The notes under the pieces are model-generated. The model did no database searches, was not told the origin of the DNA, and worked only from the letters and a program-made list of their open reading frames with translations. A DNA stretch of 64,000 nt, from the NCBI RefSeq assembly GCF_013368755.1, contig NC_049562.1:5580001-5644000 (forward strand), in the 5' to 3' direction. The DNA comes from Talaromyces rugulosus (Eukaryota > Ascomycota > Eurotiomycetes > Eurotiales > Trichocomaceae). Below, piece by piece: positions 43,964-56,352 of the stretch. Position 1 is the first letter of the stretch, and each line of letters begins with the position of its first letter. Position numbers and translations under genes: made by a program.

Positions 43964-45944
43964 ATGGCATGGCAGCGCCTCGGTCCAGGAGGAATAGCCG
44001 GGAAACATTCATTGTATCTGCAAAGACCATCTACGTGAGTATTTATTCGGCGAAGAAAGACTTGACTAACTGTTTTCAAGGGTTGCGCGAATTCCTTTAT
44101 GTTCAATACCAAAAAGACAGTTTCATACTGTGTGTATCATCTACCCCCCCGCAGACTGCATGCTCTAATTTTTGATAGCCTGGAATATATTCACTAGCAG
44201 GTTCACGGAAATATAAAGGAGCTGGTCATATACCTCAATTGAACACTCCGAGGCAATCATATAAGCCGTATTTCCAGTCAACTTTTACACAGAGACTGGG
44301 TTTACATACACCTTCGGTAAAAAACGGTGGTGTGAATCTTGAACCACATGGAAAATTGTAAGTCAACACTAAAACACACCTCAAGGCCCCTGACTAATAA
44401 TGATTTCAGTCCCCGCTTCTGGTTAAGGTGTGTCGAAGTGATCTATCGAACGGTAGATGCTAAACTGATATGGCATAGGGAAAATTGCCAGTGCCCTGAC
44501 TGCATACACCCGATTACTCGACAGCGAATGCTTGACACCTTCTCGGTAAGATGAAACCGAGGAATTCTATTGGAGATATAGCTAAGTGTGTGTTGCAGCT
44601 ACCCGAAGACATTCAAACGGAATCAGTAGATATCAGGACTGAAAACGTTTCAGTAAAGTGTGCGTATACATATCCCGTTCCATATTTAAATAACAAGGCT
44701 CATGCATCAAATTAGGGTCGGATGGACACGACGCTGTTTATCCTCGGTCTTGGCTGAGTGATCACAAATTGCCACCTGCTCTTGAACCGAGCCAAGAGGT
44801 TCTGAACTTTAGGTAAACCCACGGATTTATTTACTTCTGAATCAGGTTCTGATAATGTCATCTGCAATAGGGATTTCCGTTTCGTGTCAGGCAACCAAGG
44901 TCACCCAACCGTAGAATATCAAGATGTCATGGAAAGTACCAAAGGCCTCGCCAATTGGTTGAAAGAGATTGTATGACTCTGTGATTATAATTTACATTCT
45001 CGATTCTCACCTCTAGTAGGTTAGCTACGGCTATTGCATGGTGCGTGGTGTTCCATTGGAACCCGAAGCGACTCAAGGTCTTCTCGAAAGGATCGCATTT
45101 ATAAGGAATACGCATTACGGTATGAAGCTTTTTTTTATACGTGTTCAAGTATTGACAACCATCAGGCGGCTTCTGGGACTTTACCTCGGATTTGACATAC
45201 AAAGATACTGCGTATACATCAGAATCGCTCGGTGTCCATACAGACAACACATACTTCTCTGACCCGGCCAGACTACAACTATTCCACCTCTTATCCCACA
45301 CCGGTGGCGAAGGCGGCGAGAGTCTCCTAGCCGATGGGTTTCGTGCAGCAGCAGTCATGCGCACCGAAAACGAGGCCAACGTAAAGACCCTCATCGATAT
45401 CCCGCAACCCTGGCATTCGAGCGGCAACGACGACGTCTGTATCCAGCCTTACCAGCCATTCCCCGTCTTTGAACGGGACGAACTTAGCGGTGTACTACAA
45501 AGAATACGCTGGAACAACTACGACCGTGCCGTAAAAGTCGATTGGGAACCGCATGTCGCAGAACAGTGGTATAGCGCCGCACGGCATTGGAATGAGATTC
45601 TCGGTCGAGAGGATATACAAATCAAAATGCAGCTTGAACCGGGAACTGCGCTCAGTATGTGATTGTGCTTTTGTTTTAGTTATGCTTATTTTTTTGACGA
45701 TGCTGATTCTGGTGGAAAGTTTTTGACAATTGGAGAATACTTCACGGTCGTACGGCTTTTAGAGGGAAGCGTCGGATGTGTGGCGGATACAGTATGTTTG
45801 TTTGGTTTCTTCAAATTTGCGTGTGCTAATGTTTTGAGTATAGTCAATAATGACGATTTCATCTCTCAGTATCGCCTGCTGAATGACGGCAGAGAAAAGA
45901 CGTTGAACAATATAGGGACATTGGACGCTCGGCTTACATGCTGA
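43964..45944 (+). CDS. Trimethyllysine dioxygenase (first step of carnitine synthesis), intron-rich
   Basis: Fe(II)/2-oxoglutarate oxygenase converting N6-trimethyllysine to 3-hydroxy-trimethyllysine, normally mitochondrial. I reconstruct 12 exons: 43964-44034, 44081-44129, 44179-44357, 44410-44427, 44479-44545, 44599-44659, 44716-44812, 44871-44970, 45020-45119, 45166-45654, 45720-45791, 45844-45944; total 467 residues, all in phase. The N-terminus is basic (MAWQRLGPGGIAGKHSLYLQ). The N-terminal zinc-binding-type domain reads PRFWLRENCQCPDCIHPITR. The oxygenase core has HYGGFWDFTSDL, DTAYTSESLGVHTDNTYFSD (metal His and Asp in HTD), GGESLLADGF, RIRWNNYDR and IFDNWRILHGR (third metal His and Arg for 2-oxoglutarate), ending CGGYINNDDFIS. 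The acceptor before IFDNW is AAG rather than CAG/TAG. The gamma-butyrobetaine dioxygenase is the main alternative. Confidence 0.88.
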
Positions 45945-46337
45945 TAGTACTAACCTTTAAAATCCGAACTGCCTCGATTGGGGGTCCGCATCGTCTCAAT
46001 CCAAAATTTTATTTGGTATGGGGTTCCTATGTAAATCATGGTCCATGAAAATCGATTTTCTCATATGCTCAAATTTTTAATAGTCCATATACTTGTATAA
46101 AGTAAAAATTGGCGTTGAGCGTATCGGGAGCGACAGGGGGGTGCGTAGGTGGCACAGTTAGTAGACAATCTATCGACCTGAAAATTACCACCCTGCCAAA
46201 AAGGGACCCCGTAGTGGGGATTCTGGTATTTTGGTCATATTGCTTGTATTTAATGGCGACACAATCCCTGTTTCCCTTCGGTTTGTTTCTTTCTCATTTC
46301 TATTTTTTCGTTAACCGACGTTCGTGAAGATAGCAGG
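45945..46337. other. Intergenic, no gene seen
   Basis: 393 bp between the dioxygenase and the membrane-protein gene. A short frame at 46109-46327 has hydrophobic residues but no family signal. Confidence 0.5.
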
Positions 46338-47243
46338 ATGTCGCTCTGGCTATGCAGGTCTGATAATCTTTCGTACCAATTTATTTTTGAACCTCCTCTA
46401 AAGATCTACTCAATCATTTAGCTTGTTGGTGGCTTTGAATGTTTTGTCATTCATTCCACAGATTCGCCAAATATGCAGATTGAAAAGCGAAGCAAAAACG
46501 CCTATCATCTTACTATTTTTCAATGCCATCAGCGCAACACAGCAGTTAATCCTCTGTTACAATTTTTCCTTGAGTACAGCAAAATATAGCTTAACGGCTC
46601 AAATGCCTGCTGAATGGATGCATCTGTTCTACGCAACTGCAGCATGGTTGTTATTCTCTTATATTCTGTACTTGACCAACCACCCTCACTATCGAAAGTC
46701 CAGTAGGATCCAAGAAACATGCTAATAATTCACGCAACAAGACTTTTGATAGACATCTGCTATTCCTCCCTCTCCCTCATCAGAAAGATAACATTCATAT
46801 CCCTTGTTTTGATCGGCGAGTTTGTCTTTCTGCTCCCTCTCGCCAGCGGCAGCGACGGCCGTTCGGTTGAAAGAAGCTTATTCGGCTTTTTTAATTTCCT
46901 GATGCACGTCAACCCTGCGGTGATATGTGTGACAGTATACGTGTTTTCAGACTCAGTCTACGAGTCAAGGCCAGATTCTACGTCGCTGTTGAGCATCGTA
47001 GGGCTCGCTAGCCAGATTTTGATCCACATCATCCTGCCGATCTCCTGGCTTGGGCTCCTTAGGATTCCGTACAAGACGTTTTTGTCTTTTTCGTTGATGG
47101 GATTAGTGGCATGCTATCAACTCTTTATTTGGGCATTGGTGGATAATGCTATCTTTGCGGTACTCCAGGGGTGGTTACTTCGGATGGCGTTGAAAGAAAG
47201 AAAGGCTATGGCTACTCATAGGATGGAAAAAGCCCTTCCTTAA
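46338..47243 (+). CDS. Small multi-pass membrane protein with a PQ-loop-like start
   Basis: Function not recognised. Three exons (46338-46357, 46422-46702, 46753-47243) join in phase to 263 residues. Exon 1 is only 20 nt and its donor (GTCTGA) is unusual, so the first exon is the weakest part. The first helix reads LLVALNVLSFIPQIRQI, with the Pro-Gln pair seen in PQ-loop transporters. About six further hydrophobic segments follow (TPIILLFFNAISATQQLIL, FYATAAWLLFSYILYL, ISLVLIGEFVFLLPLA, FFNFLMHVNPAVICVTVYVF, LIHIILPISWLGLL, ACYQLFIWALVDNAIF). It could be a vacuolar or plasma-membrane carrier, but a second PQ motif is not visible. Confidence 0.6.
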
Positions 47244-47835
47244 AAGCACCGACTGAAACTAAGAAGAGGGCTAAATTTAGCCAGTTCCGCAGATACCTAA
47301 TCTAAACATAGCGGAAAGCGAGAATCACTCGCACTCTGTGTCCATATAAAGAAAAACCTTAAAAGTTCCCTGCTCTACATAGTGGACTCCTACTCATCCT
47401 ATCGAAATCTTTTGAAATAATTAATATTCTAGCTCGGACTATTATAGACCAAAATAGTTATTCTTAATTTTAATCATGATATAAGAGTCGGTAGCGCTCA
47501 GCTTTACCCATCTAATGACTACACCATATACTACTGTAGCAATAACAATTCACTAGTATTACTGGATATATCACTTTTTATTACTCTAAAACCTCAAGAT
47601 TTTCTGCTTATACTCTTATATCCTTCTTATAAGCACATTTCTAAGCTCAATCTATCTAGTCCTATATACTTCATCTATACAACACTAAATAAAAATTTCC
47701 AGCAGGCTGGCACGATTAGTCTACGCATGAAGTCTACGCATGAATGCTATTTGGTGATATGTTCAAGATGGTCTTTTCTCGACTGATGTAAATACTAAGG
47801 TCTATTTTCATGAGACCTCAGCGGCTGTATCTTGT
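47244..47835. other. AT-rich intergenic stretch, possibly a decayed repeat
   Basis: 47340-47700 is very AT-rich, TpA-heavy and poor in CG, with no open frame. This resembles sequence after repeat-induced point mutation, but I recognise no transposon. The remainder is 3' flank of two convergent genes. Confidence 0.4.
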
Positions 47836-48994
47836 TTATAGTTTACTGTCCCTGTTTGCAACCTTCACCAATGCGCGTCCATTGCTCAGCACAGTCTTTC
47901 CATCCTGGTTCTTCGTCACAAAGCGAACCTCTTCAAACCCATCCTTGTTAGTTTCTCCGGTCTTCCACATTTCCGTGGTCAGCTTGTCGCCGGGGCGGAC
48001 GGGAGAAGCAAAACGAGCCTGGAACTCTTGCAGGTTCTTGGGGTTGCTGCCACCAAGTTCTCGAAGGACTGCATGGGCTGTCGCGTTCCAACTGTACAAG
48101 CCGTGGATGATGGTGCCGCCAAAGCCCATCTTCTTGCCGGGTTCAGGAGTTGCGTGAAGAGGGTTGTAGTCGCCATTGAGACTGGTCCATGAGTCAGTTA
48201 AGCCATAAAAAAAAAACTTATAAATGGTTGATAATTACCGGTAGAGGAGTGCAGTTTCGAAACTGGTCTGGTCAACAGACACAGCATCTGGCTTCTTGCC
48301 CTGAGGGGGAGGATAATTCACCGTGCTGGGGCCTAAACGCAGGTATTTTAGCATCTGTACACGCTCCTTGATGTAGAGAAAGATAAAACTTACCCTTTGG
48401 CCCACCCCAGCCTCCCTGTCCAACATAAAAGGCACTGCCAAGTGCTTTCGAATAAACCTCCTCCGTGTCTTTATCAACAACAGTAGTTTCCGTCTCCACA
48501 ACCGACGCTTTCCCCTTGTCGTAGACACCGACGACCTTTGTCCGGATCTCAATATTCTTGCCCTGAGTTGATGTAGGCAATTGTTTGAAGAACGTGATCT
48601 TGCGTTCGCCGTCAATCACACGCGTAGGATCGAACTTGGGGACGCCGGGGATCGGTGTGTTCTTTTGAGCCGCGTAGAAGTCGATGACATCGTTATTTGT
48701 CAGTTTGAATGCTGATTGGGAATAAATTAGCTATTTTGGTATTGTCTGATGGGGGGAAGAAAGTCTCGACTTACGCAGAATGGTGACATATGAAGGGAAG
48801 ACGGCGAAATCCGGATGGAGTTCCTAGGATACTATTAATTCGAATTCTAACCAAAGAAATTGTGCCTGGCTTACGTAGAGAAAATGCAATTCATCGGCCT
48901 TGCAGCCAATGCTGTTTGCGAAGAGGAGCGCATCGCGCTTCAACCAGCTAACTTGCTGGCGAGGATACTCGAAGCCGACTCCGGGTCCGGACAT
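47836..48994 (-). CDS. Peroxisomal MaoC-domain hydratase (2-enoyl-CoA hydratase type)
   Basis: Predicted double hot-dog (R)-specific enoyl-CoA hydratase of peroxisomal beta-oxidation; in fungi related to the hydratase part of Fox2. Several introns split the frame (near 48180-48236, 48334-48393, 48713-48775, 48823-48875). The start at 48994 gives MSGPGVGFEYPRQQVSWLKR. Segments in order: LFANSIGCKADELHFLY, ELHPDFAVFPSYVTIL, DPTRVIDGERKITFFKQLP, GSAFYVGQGGWGGPKG, LNGDYNPLHATPEPGKKMGF (hydratase motif with Asp and His) and GGTIIHGLYSWNATAHAVL. It ends RDSKL: the final SKL is a perfect peroxisomal PTS1. Length near 310 residues is normal for the stand-alone hydratase. Confidence 0.9.
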
Positions 48995-49688
48995 GTTGAA
49001 CGTGAAGAAAGGGGGTTAAAAAGTTGTTATACTTGAGCAATATTTGTAGAAGAGTGGATGAGAGCAAGAAAAAAGCAACCCGCCAGATTGAACTTGGAAG
49101 GGCGTTTCTCCGCATTTCCTGGATGGGGTTAAAATAGCTTCAGCGCCAGCCGAAAGCCGAGGCACAGTGGACCCCGCCGTTAAGCTCCAAGTTAAATCCG
49201 CGGTCATTTACACGCATAGACTGTGAGTAGTAATTCTGATTACTATACATATATTATGATCGTATAATAATTGTTTAGTAGATTCCTTCAGAACTACATT
49301 TCTAGTTAAAGTAAAGTACTTCTGTTTCAAAACTATATGGTGCAACGGTGAAGTAGATTTTTATGTCCAGCGTCGACTCGTGGGTATCTTCTTCGAGGAG
49401 CTCATTATCATCATATCTTCGTGTTATCTTTTCATCGACCGAATGTAGCGCCTCATATGCCTTTCCACACACACCTCTCCCGTAACGCCAGTAATGATAT
49501 AATGACGAAAACGACACAAAATAAAGCCAAAGAGCAAATAGAGAAAAGAAAATTCAAGACAAGAAAAGGCAATGGTATGCATCGTCGCTCTGGAAACGCC
49601 AGATTGAAGAGGTGTCCATGAGTTTGGCGATTAGCACCTGCAGCAGTTGTCAGCACTGATCTTAGTCAATATAAAGGGTCGGATGGAC
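48995..49688. other. Intergenic, no gene seen
   Basis: Promoter of the hydratase gene and 3' flank of rmtA. A minus-strand frame at 49016-49207 has no family signal. Confidence 0.5.
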
Positions 49689-51028
<1,340 letters not shown>

Positions 51029-51544
51029 GGTGATGTCACGCCGAGGGGATCTGGAGTCTGCAAAAACGAGATAAATCGGTTATTTTCCCAAGAAAAAGCA
51101 GCGGTGCATCCAGAATGAATGAAATAATAAAATATATATTGATTTTTTTTGCTTTGTCGAGACTAGCTGGAACCAGCCCACTTCGGGCCACGCCCCCGCT
51201 AAGCCGTAAACGGAGTGCTCCCGTCACGTGAACTACGGGGCTCGTTCTATACCGCCGGTCCAATCACAGGCCTCGGTTTTCGCTGTTCTCGAGAAACGCC
51301 GACCCAGGGATCGGTCTTTTGTTTTAAACAGGGGGTAAATATACTACGTATAATGATTGTACAATGCATTCAGTAGAATTGCTTTTTTCAATGCGCTGGA
51401 CCTGATCGTCAGTCGATTAACTAGGATAGGCGCGCCCAGCCTAGCCGCGACCACCCGCGCGCGACTAATTAAAGCACCACTTGACTTCTTCCGGTCACGT
51501 CGCTTTCACGCTGCCCCTGTCGAGACGCCAATATCACCAAGAAC
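51029..51544. promoter_or_regulatory. Divergent promoter rmtA / PER1
   Basis: 516 bp between the two starts. It contains the palindrome TCACGTGA at 51224-51231 and an inverted CCAAT near 51259. Confidence 0.5.
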
Positions 51545-52699
51545 ATGGCAATCCTGCGGTCTCCCATTCTGGTGTTGATTGTGGCCCTTCTGGCTGGCCA
51601 GGCATTGGCCTCGCTGGGAGACCGATTACCAGATTTCAAAGAATGCGTCAAGGTAAACACTCTTAACCTGCTGGTGTGCTCTGGATCTTGACGGCAGTAG
51701 ATTTGCATAGAGACGAATTGCCAAAATGAGGGTTCGGTCTTGCGTGAGTCGAAAATTTAATTCCCCTTTGGTTCCTGGTTCTTATGTACTGACGCCCTTG
51801 TGCAAAGCCCTCCACCTTCGTCTGATGCTGTGGACGTGCCCGTCAGAATGCGACTATACCTGTCAACATGTCATTACAGACGCTAGACTCAACCGAGAGT
51901 TCCCCATGCTGCAACCGATTGTCCAATTCCATGGAAAATGGCCGTTTTACAGAGTGTTGGGCATGCAAGAGATTTTCTCCGTTTTTTTCTCGTTTCTCAA
52001 CTTTTACGGCCACTACTACGGCTCGAAGAAAGTCGTCGAGCGCATCCCGGCTTCATACCCGCTTCGCAAATACTCTGTCGCTTTCGGATATTTCGGAATG
52101 GCTAGCTGGATTTTCAGCATGATATTCCACGCACGAGACTTTCCGATCACCGAGAAGCTCGACTATTGGGCTGCCGGCGCAAGTGTACTGTACGGGCTCT
52201 ATTTTGCAGTCATCCGGATCTTTCGCTTGGACGACCGGAGGGATCGTTCCAAATCAGCCGTCCGCCGGCTGTGGACTGCTACCTGCATCATCTTGTACAT
52301 TGCTCACGTATCTTACCTCGGCTTCTGGTCATGGGACTATACCTACAATTTGATTGCCAACGTCGTTGTTGGCACCATTCAAAACGTGATGTGGATAATG
52401 TTCAGTATAAATCGGTTCAGGAAAGAGCCCAACAAGTCATGGACTGCATGGCCCGGCCTGATTGTGACTTGGATCATGGCGGCGATGAGTCTTGAGCTAT
52501 TCGATTTCCCACCGTTGTGGGGATTAATCGATGCTCATAGTCTTTGGCACCTGGGCACGGTAGTTCCAGCGGCTTGGTGGTATGCGTAAGTATTCTTTCT
52601 GATCTGTCCTAACTGGAAATGGGTTTACTGAGAACGGCTTTTAGGTTTATCATCAAGGATTCGCAGGATGACATGGATATGCAGAGGTTAAAAGCTTGA
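51545..52699 (+). CDS. per1: PER1-like GPI-anchor lipid remodelling protein (PGAP3 family)
   Basis: ER membrane protein of the CREST superfamily acting as the GPI phospholipase A2 in lipid remodelling. Four exons. The start at 51545 gives a signal peptide (MAILRSPILVLIVALLAGQA) followed by SLGDRLPDFKECVK|ICIETNCQNEGSVL|PLHLRLMLWTCPSECDYTCQ, the Cys-rich luminal domain of the family. Seven hydrophobic segments follow, with family markers FHGKWPFYRVLGMQEIFS, SMIFHARDFPITEKLDYW, AHVSYLGFWSWDYTYN and IDAHSLWHLGTVVPAAWWY (conserved His residues of the CREST active site). After a last intron it ends FIIKDSQDDMDMQRLKA. The open frame that starts at 51726 wrongly includes an intron. Confidence 0.92.
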
Positions 52700-53502
52700 G
52701 TGTAATAATAATGTACTATTGTATCTGGATACCATCTATCTCCACACCATTTACTGAAGATAATTCGAGTTAATCAGCAAATCGACGCATACTCTTATTC
52801 CAATTGGTTAACCCTGTTCTCTCAAATGTGCGAGAGCATCGAACAGTGAAACACGACATCTGGAGCCGCCTTTGCCAGACCATCAAGGATGCATAGGGTA
52901 TTGCACTTGTCTGCCTTTGCTGCTAATGGCGGAGAGCAACCTTCCATAGGCCTAGTAGTCCGTAACAACCCGCGCCTCAATCTATGAGCAATATCAATGA
53001 TATCCCTGATCCAGTCATGATCGACATGAATTTTGCTTCTACTTAGCCAAGCACAAAGAAATACTCGTAGCATTATTGTCCGACAACGGCAGGTGATCGA
53101 AATCAACTGCTTGCTTCAATAAAATCGCGGAAAATGGACCGCCGCGGCAAATACATAAGTTCTTGGCATTGGTATTGTTGCATGCATCACCTTGGCTGTA
53201 AGAACATGCCAAGAAGATCATATATCAATTTCATATCTTTAAAAAGAACCTTAAATAACCTCATGGGGTGTAATTAGCGACTTACTTAGCCTCCGTTTGA
53301 TATCCCCCGCTGACCCCTCGCGGAGATACATCCTCCGACAGAATTATCTCCACTTAGCATATGCATCTTATAGCCACCAAAAGTTGTAAATACCCTTGAA
53401 CATAAAATCATTGAAAAGTCCTGGGTTTGCTCTTACTTAATACAGTTGTCTCAGACCATCCAACTTGCCAAAGCGTATAGTATCGAGCAAGATTCAGATA
53501 CA
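52700..53502. other. Intergenic with ankyrin-gene relic; promoter of the Ldh2-like gene
   Basis: 3' flank of PER1, a decayed ankyrin-repeat fragment (listed separately) and about 280 bp of upstream DNA of the Ldh2-like gene. Confidence 0.5.
52822..53221 (-). pseudogene. Relic of an ankyrin-repeat gene
   Basis: Read on the minus strand, pieces of ankyrin repeats appear in different frames: LPLSDNNATSISLCLAK near 53040-53100, LLID-stop-GAG around 52965-52985 (compare LLIDRGA), and MEGCSPPLAAKADKCNTLCI near 52890-52950. Frame changes and in-frame stops separate them, so no intact product is possible. No start or end is visible. The ankyrin reading comes from pattern recognition only; it could be a tail of a once larger F-box/ankyrin gene. 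Confidence 0.45.
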
Positions 53503-54630
53503 ATGGCTACTTCCGACGGCTCAGTGCAGCTCTCGGTATCGTCGATACACGAATTTGCTACATCAATACTGAAAGCCGCTGGTGTTTCTTCCGAGCACTC
53601 AAAAGTGATTGCCGATGCTCTTGTGCTCGCAGACCTCCGAGGAGTAGACACCCATGGCATCAACCGGATCCCAGCATACTTGACGCGGGTGAAAGCCGGC
53701 GTGCTTAACCCAGCACCAAACCTTGAATTTGTGTCCAAAACGCCTGTAATGGCACAACTGGATGCTCAAAACACCTTTGGGTTCTTGGCTGCCAACCTTG
53801 CCGTGGAAAAAGCCGCGGAGATGGCCAGTGTCTTCGGCGTCGGCATTGTGGGAGTCAAATCAAGCGGTCATTTTGGAATGGCGGCGACATATCTTCTCAA
53901 GGCCATTGACAAGGGTCTGGGAGCAATGGTTTTCACCAATGCATCACGAAGCATGCCGGCGTGGGGAAGTAAAGAGCCTCTTCTGGGTACTAGTCCCTTT
54001 GCCGTCGGCTTGCCAGGTAGAAACGGAGATCACTGGACGTTGGACATGAGCCCGTCTGTGGTAGCCAGAGTGAGTAATCTATTTCTTCCTTTGACCACCA
54101 CAAAACACTAATTCCGTTTCACTTTTTTCCAGGGCAAAATTCGCAAAGCTCTGCGCCGTGGGGAAAAGATCCCCGAGGGCTGGGCTTTGGATGCTGAAGG
54201 GAATTCAACCACCGACCCTGAAGCCGCCATGGGCGGCGTGGTACTCCCCATTGGAGGTCCCAAGGGATCCGGTCTTGCTATGATGATGGACGTTTTCGGC
54301 GGTCTTCTCACTGGGGCATCGTTTGCCGGAAATGTGAACGACGCGTACAAGGTACTGGACCGCCCGCAAGGCGTGGGACATTGGATCTTTGTGTTCAAGC
54401 CAGATGCATTTTTAGACAGCATGGACGAATACTACGATAGAATGGAGATTGAGTTGAAGACGGTGCGAGATAGCGCCAAAGCTGCAGGCGTCGACCGGAT
54501 ATACACCTCGGGAGAGATAGAGATTCTTAGAGAAAAAGACCTCCGATCCAAGGGCGTCTCATTCACTGCGTCAGAGGTAGAAGTCTTGAATAAGACCGCG
54601 GAAGAATGGGGCTGTTCTACTAGATTATGA
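53503..54630 (+). CDS. Malate/L-lactate dehydrogenase-family oxidoreductase (Ldh2/YiaK fold)
   Basis: NAD(P)-dependent 2-hydroxyacid dehydrogenase of the Ldh2/MDG family, not related to classical malate or lactate dehydrogenases. Two exons: 53503-54069 and 54133-54630. Landmarks: LVLADLRGVDTHGINRIPAY (catalytic His in THG), NTFGFLAANLAVEKAAEMA, VGIVGVKSSGHFGMAATYL, FTNASRSMPAWGSKEPLLGT and SPFAVGLPG. In exon 2 are VLPIGGPKGSGLAMMMDVF and VNDAYKVLDRPQGVGHWIF. It ends CSTRL; TRL is at best a weak PTS1. Substrate unknown (ureidoglycolate, sulfolactate or other 2-hydroxyacids). The start ATG at 53503 has a good context (ACAATGG). Confidence 0.88.
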
Positions 54631-55059
54631 GTTATATAAGTTTAGATAGGTGTTTTAAGAATAAACTTGTGTTTTGTGTATAGTTAAACTATTATGGTAT
54701 ACTATTCAACTCCATATCATATCGACCTTCAAGAGAATACATAGCCAAAAAAATAAAACAAAAAAGCTATACCTGTAATTATGATACCTCCAATATACCG
54801 AGGCATTAATATCTCTTATTCCCCGCGGACCTTGTACCCCGCCGAGAGACGGAGTATGAACCTCCGCAGCTAAAGCACCGCAGCATCATGGCCATCATTT
54901 GACCCATTCTCGAAATTGACGTAATTAGGATAAGTTATGCACTGAATGAGTCTTTTATATTAATGTTCCTATCATTTATTTAAAGAGCCTCTCGCTGCAT
55001 ACGTACTGTGTTTTAGTAAATCCTACACTCATTCTCAAGTGCTACTTTCAAATCCCAAC
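54631..55059. other. Intergenic, no gene seen
   Basis: Between two genes of the same direction. AT-rich with no recognised element. Confidence 0.5.
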
Positions 55060-56352
55060 ATGACGAAAATCAAAGTCAAAAACCCCGTTGTCGAGCTTGA
55101 TGGTGATGAACTAACACGAATCATCTGGAAAGATATCAAGGATCGATTCATTTTTCCATACCTCGACATTGATATCAAGTATTACGACTTGGGCCTCGAA
55201 TACCGCGACGCCACAAACAACCAAGTCACAGCTGATGCAGCAGAAGCAATCAAGAAATACTCTGTCGGCATCAAGTGTGCCACCATTACACCAGACCAGG
55301 CTCGAGTGAAGGAATTCAACTTGAAACAAATGTGGCCCTCGCCCAATGTTGCTGTGCGAACCGCTGTTGGCGGCACCATATTTCGAGAGCCTGTGATTAT
55401 TCCTCGTATTCCTCGTCTGGTGCAGGGCTGGAAGAAGCCAATCATTATTGGCCGACACGCCTTTGGTGACCAATATCGAGCAAAGGAGCGCAGGTTTGAG
55501 TCAGCTGGGAAGCTGGAGATGGTGTTCACGCCTCATAATGGTGGTACCCCAGAGACCATAGAGGTCTATGAATACCCGAAAAACGGTGGTGTTGGTCTTA
55601 CAATGTACAACACCACTGATTCTATCCAGGATTTTGCGCATTCTTGCTTTCAATTTGCCCTGTCCAAAAAGATGCCGCTGTTTCTGAGCACGAAGAACAC
55701 TGTTCTCAAACAATATGATGGCCATTTCAAGGATACATTTGCCGAAATTTTTGCTACGCAGTACCGTCAGGCTTATGAAGAGGCGGGAATTTCATACGAA
55801 CACCGACTGATTGATGACATGGTTGCACAGATGATCAAGAGTGAAGGCGGCATGGTCATTGCTCTGAAGAGTAGGTTATAAGCAACCAACAGTTAGAAGT
55901 TTGCAAGGCCAACTAACAAAAATCTAGACTACGACGGTGACATTCAATCTGACATCGTAGCTCAAGGCTTCGGGTCTCTGGGGCTGATGACCTCAATCCT
56001 GGTCTCACCTGATGGCCGCACGTTCCAAACAGAAGCAGCACACGGCACTATAACACGGCATTACCGTGAGCATCAACAGGGCAAGGAGACTTCTTCGAAC
56101 CCGATTGCATCCATCTTTGCTTGGACTCGTGCCTTGATCAGACGTGGCGAGCTTGACCAAACCCCTGAGGTGGTTGAGTTTGCCAAGGCGGTGGAGAAGG
56201 CCTGTATTGATACCGTTGATATTGACGGCATCATGACCAGAGATTTGGCTATAACTTGTGGCAAGACAGATCGTGCGTCATGGGTATTTACACGGGAATA
56301 TATGGAAGCGGTGGAAAAGAGGCTTCAAAAGATGCTTGCCACAAACCCATAG
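55060..56352 (+). CDS. NADP-dependent isocitrate dehydrogenase, divergent paralogue
   Basis: Converts isocitrate to 2-oxoglutarate and CO2 with NADP+. Two exons (55060-55870, 55928-56352) give 411 residues, the normal length. Start [20 protein letters not shown], without targeting extension, so probably cytosolic; the end ATNP is not a PTS1. The family core is intact: [28 protein letters not shown] (Arg of human IDH1 R132), [32 protein letters not shown] and [15 protein letters not shown]. The substrate loop is unusual: [15 protein letters not shown] instead of the usual SPNGTIRNILGGT, i.e. changes at positions of human G97, T98 and N101, while S94, N96 and R100 are kept. This suggests a second, specialised copy beside the main icdA-type gene. 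Confidence 0.93.
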
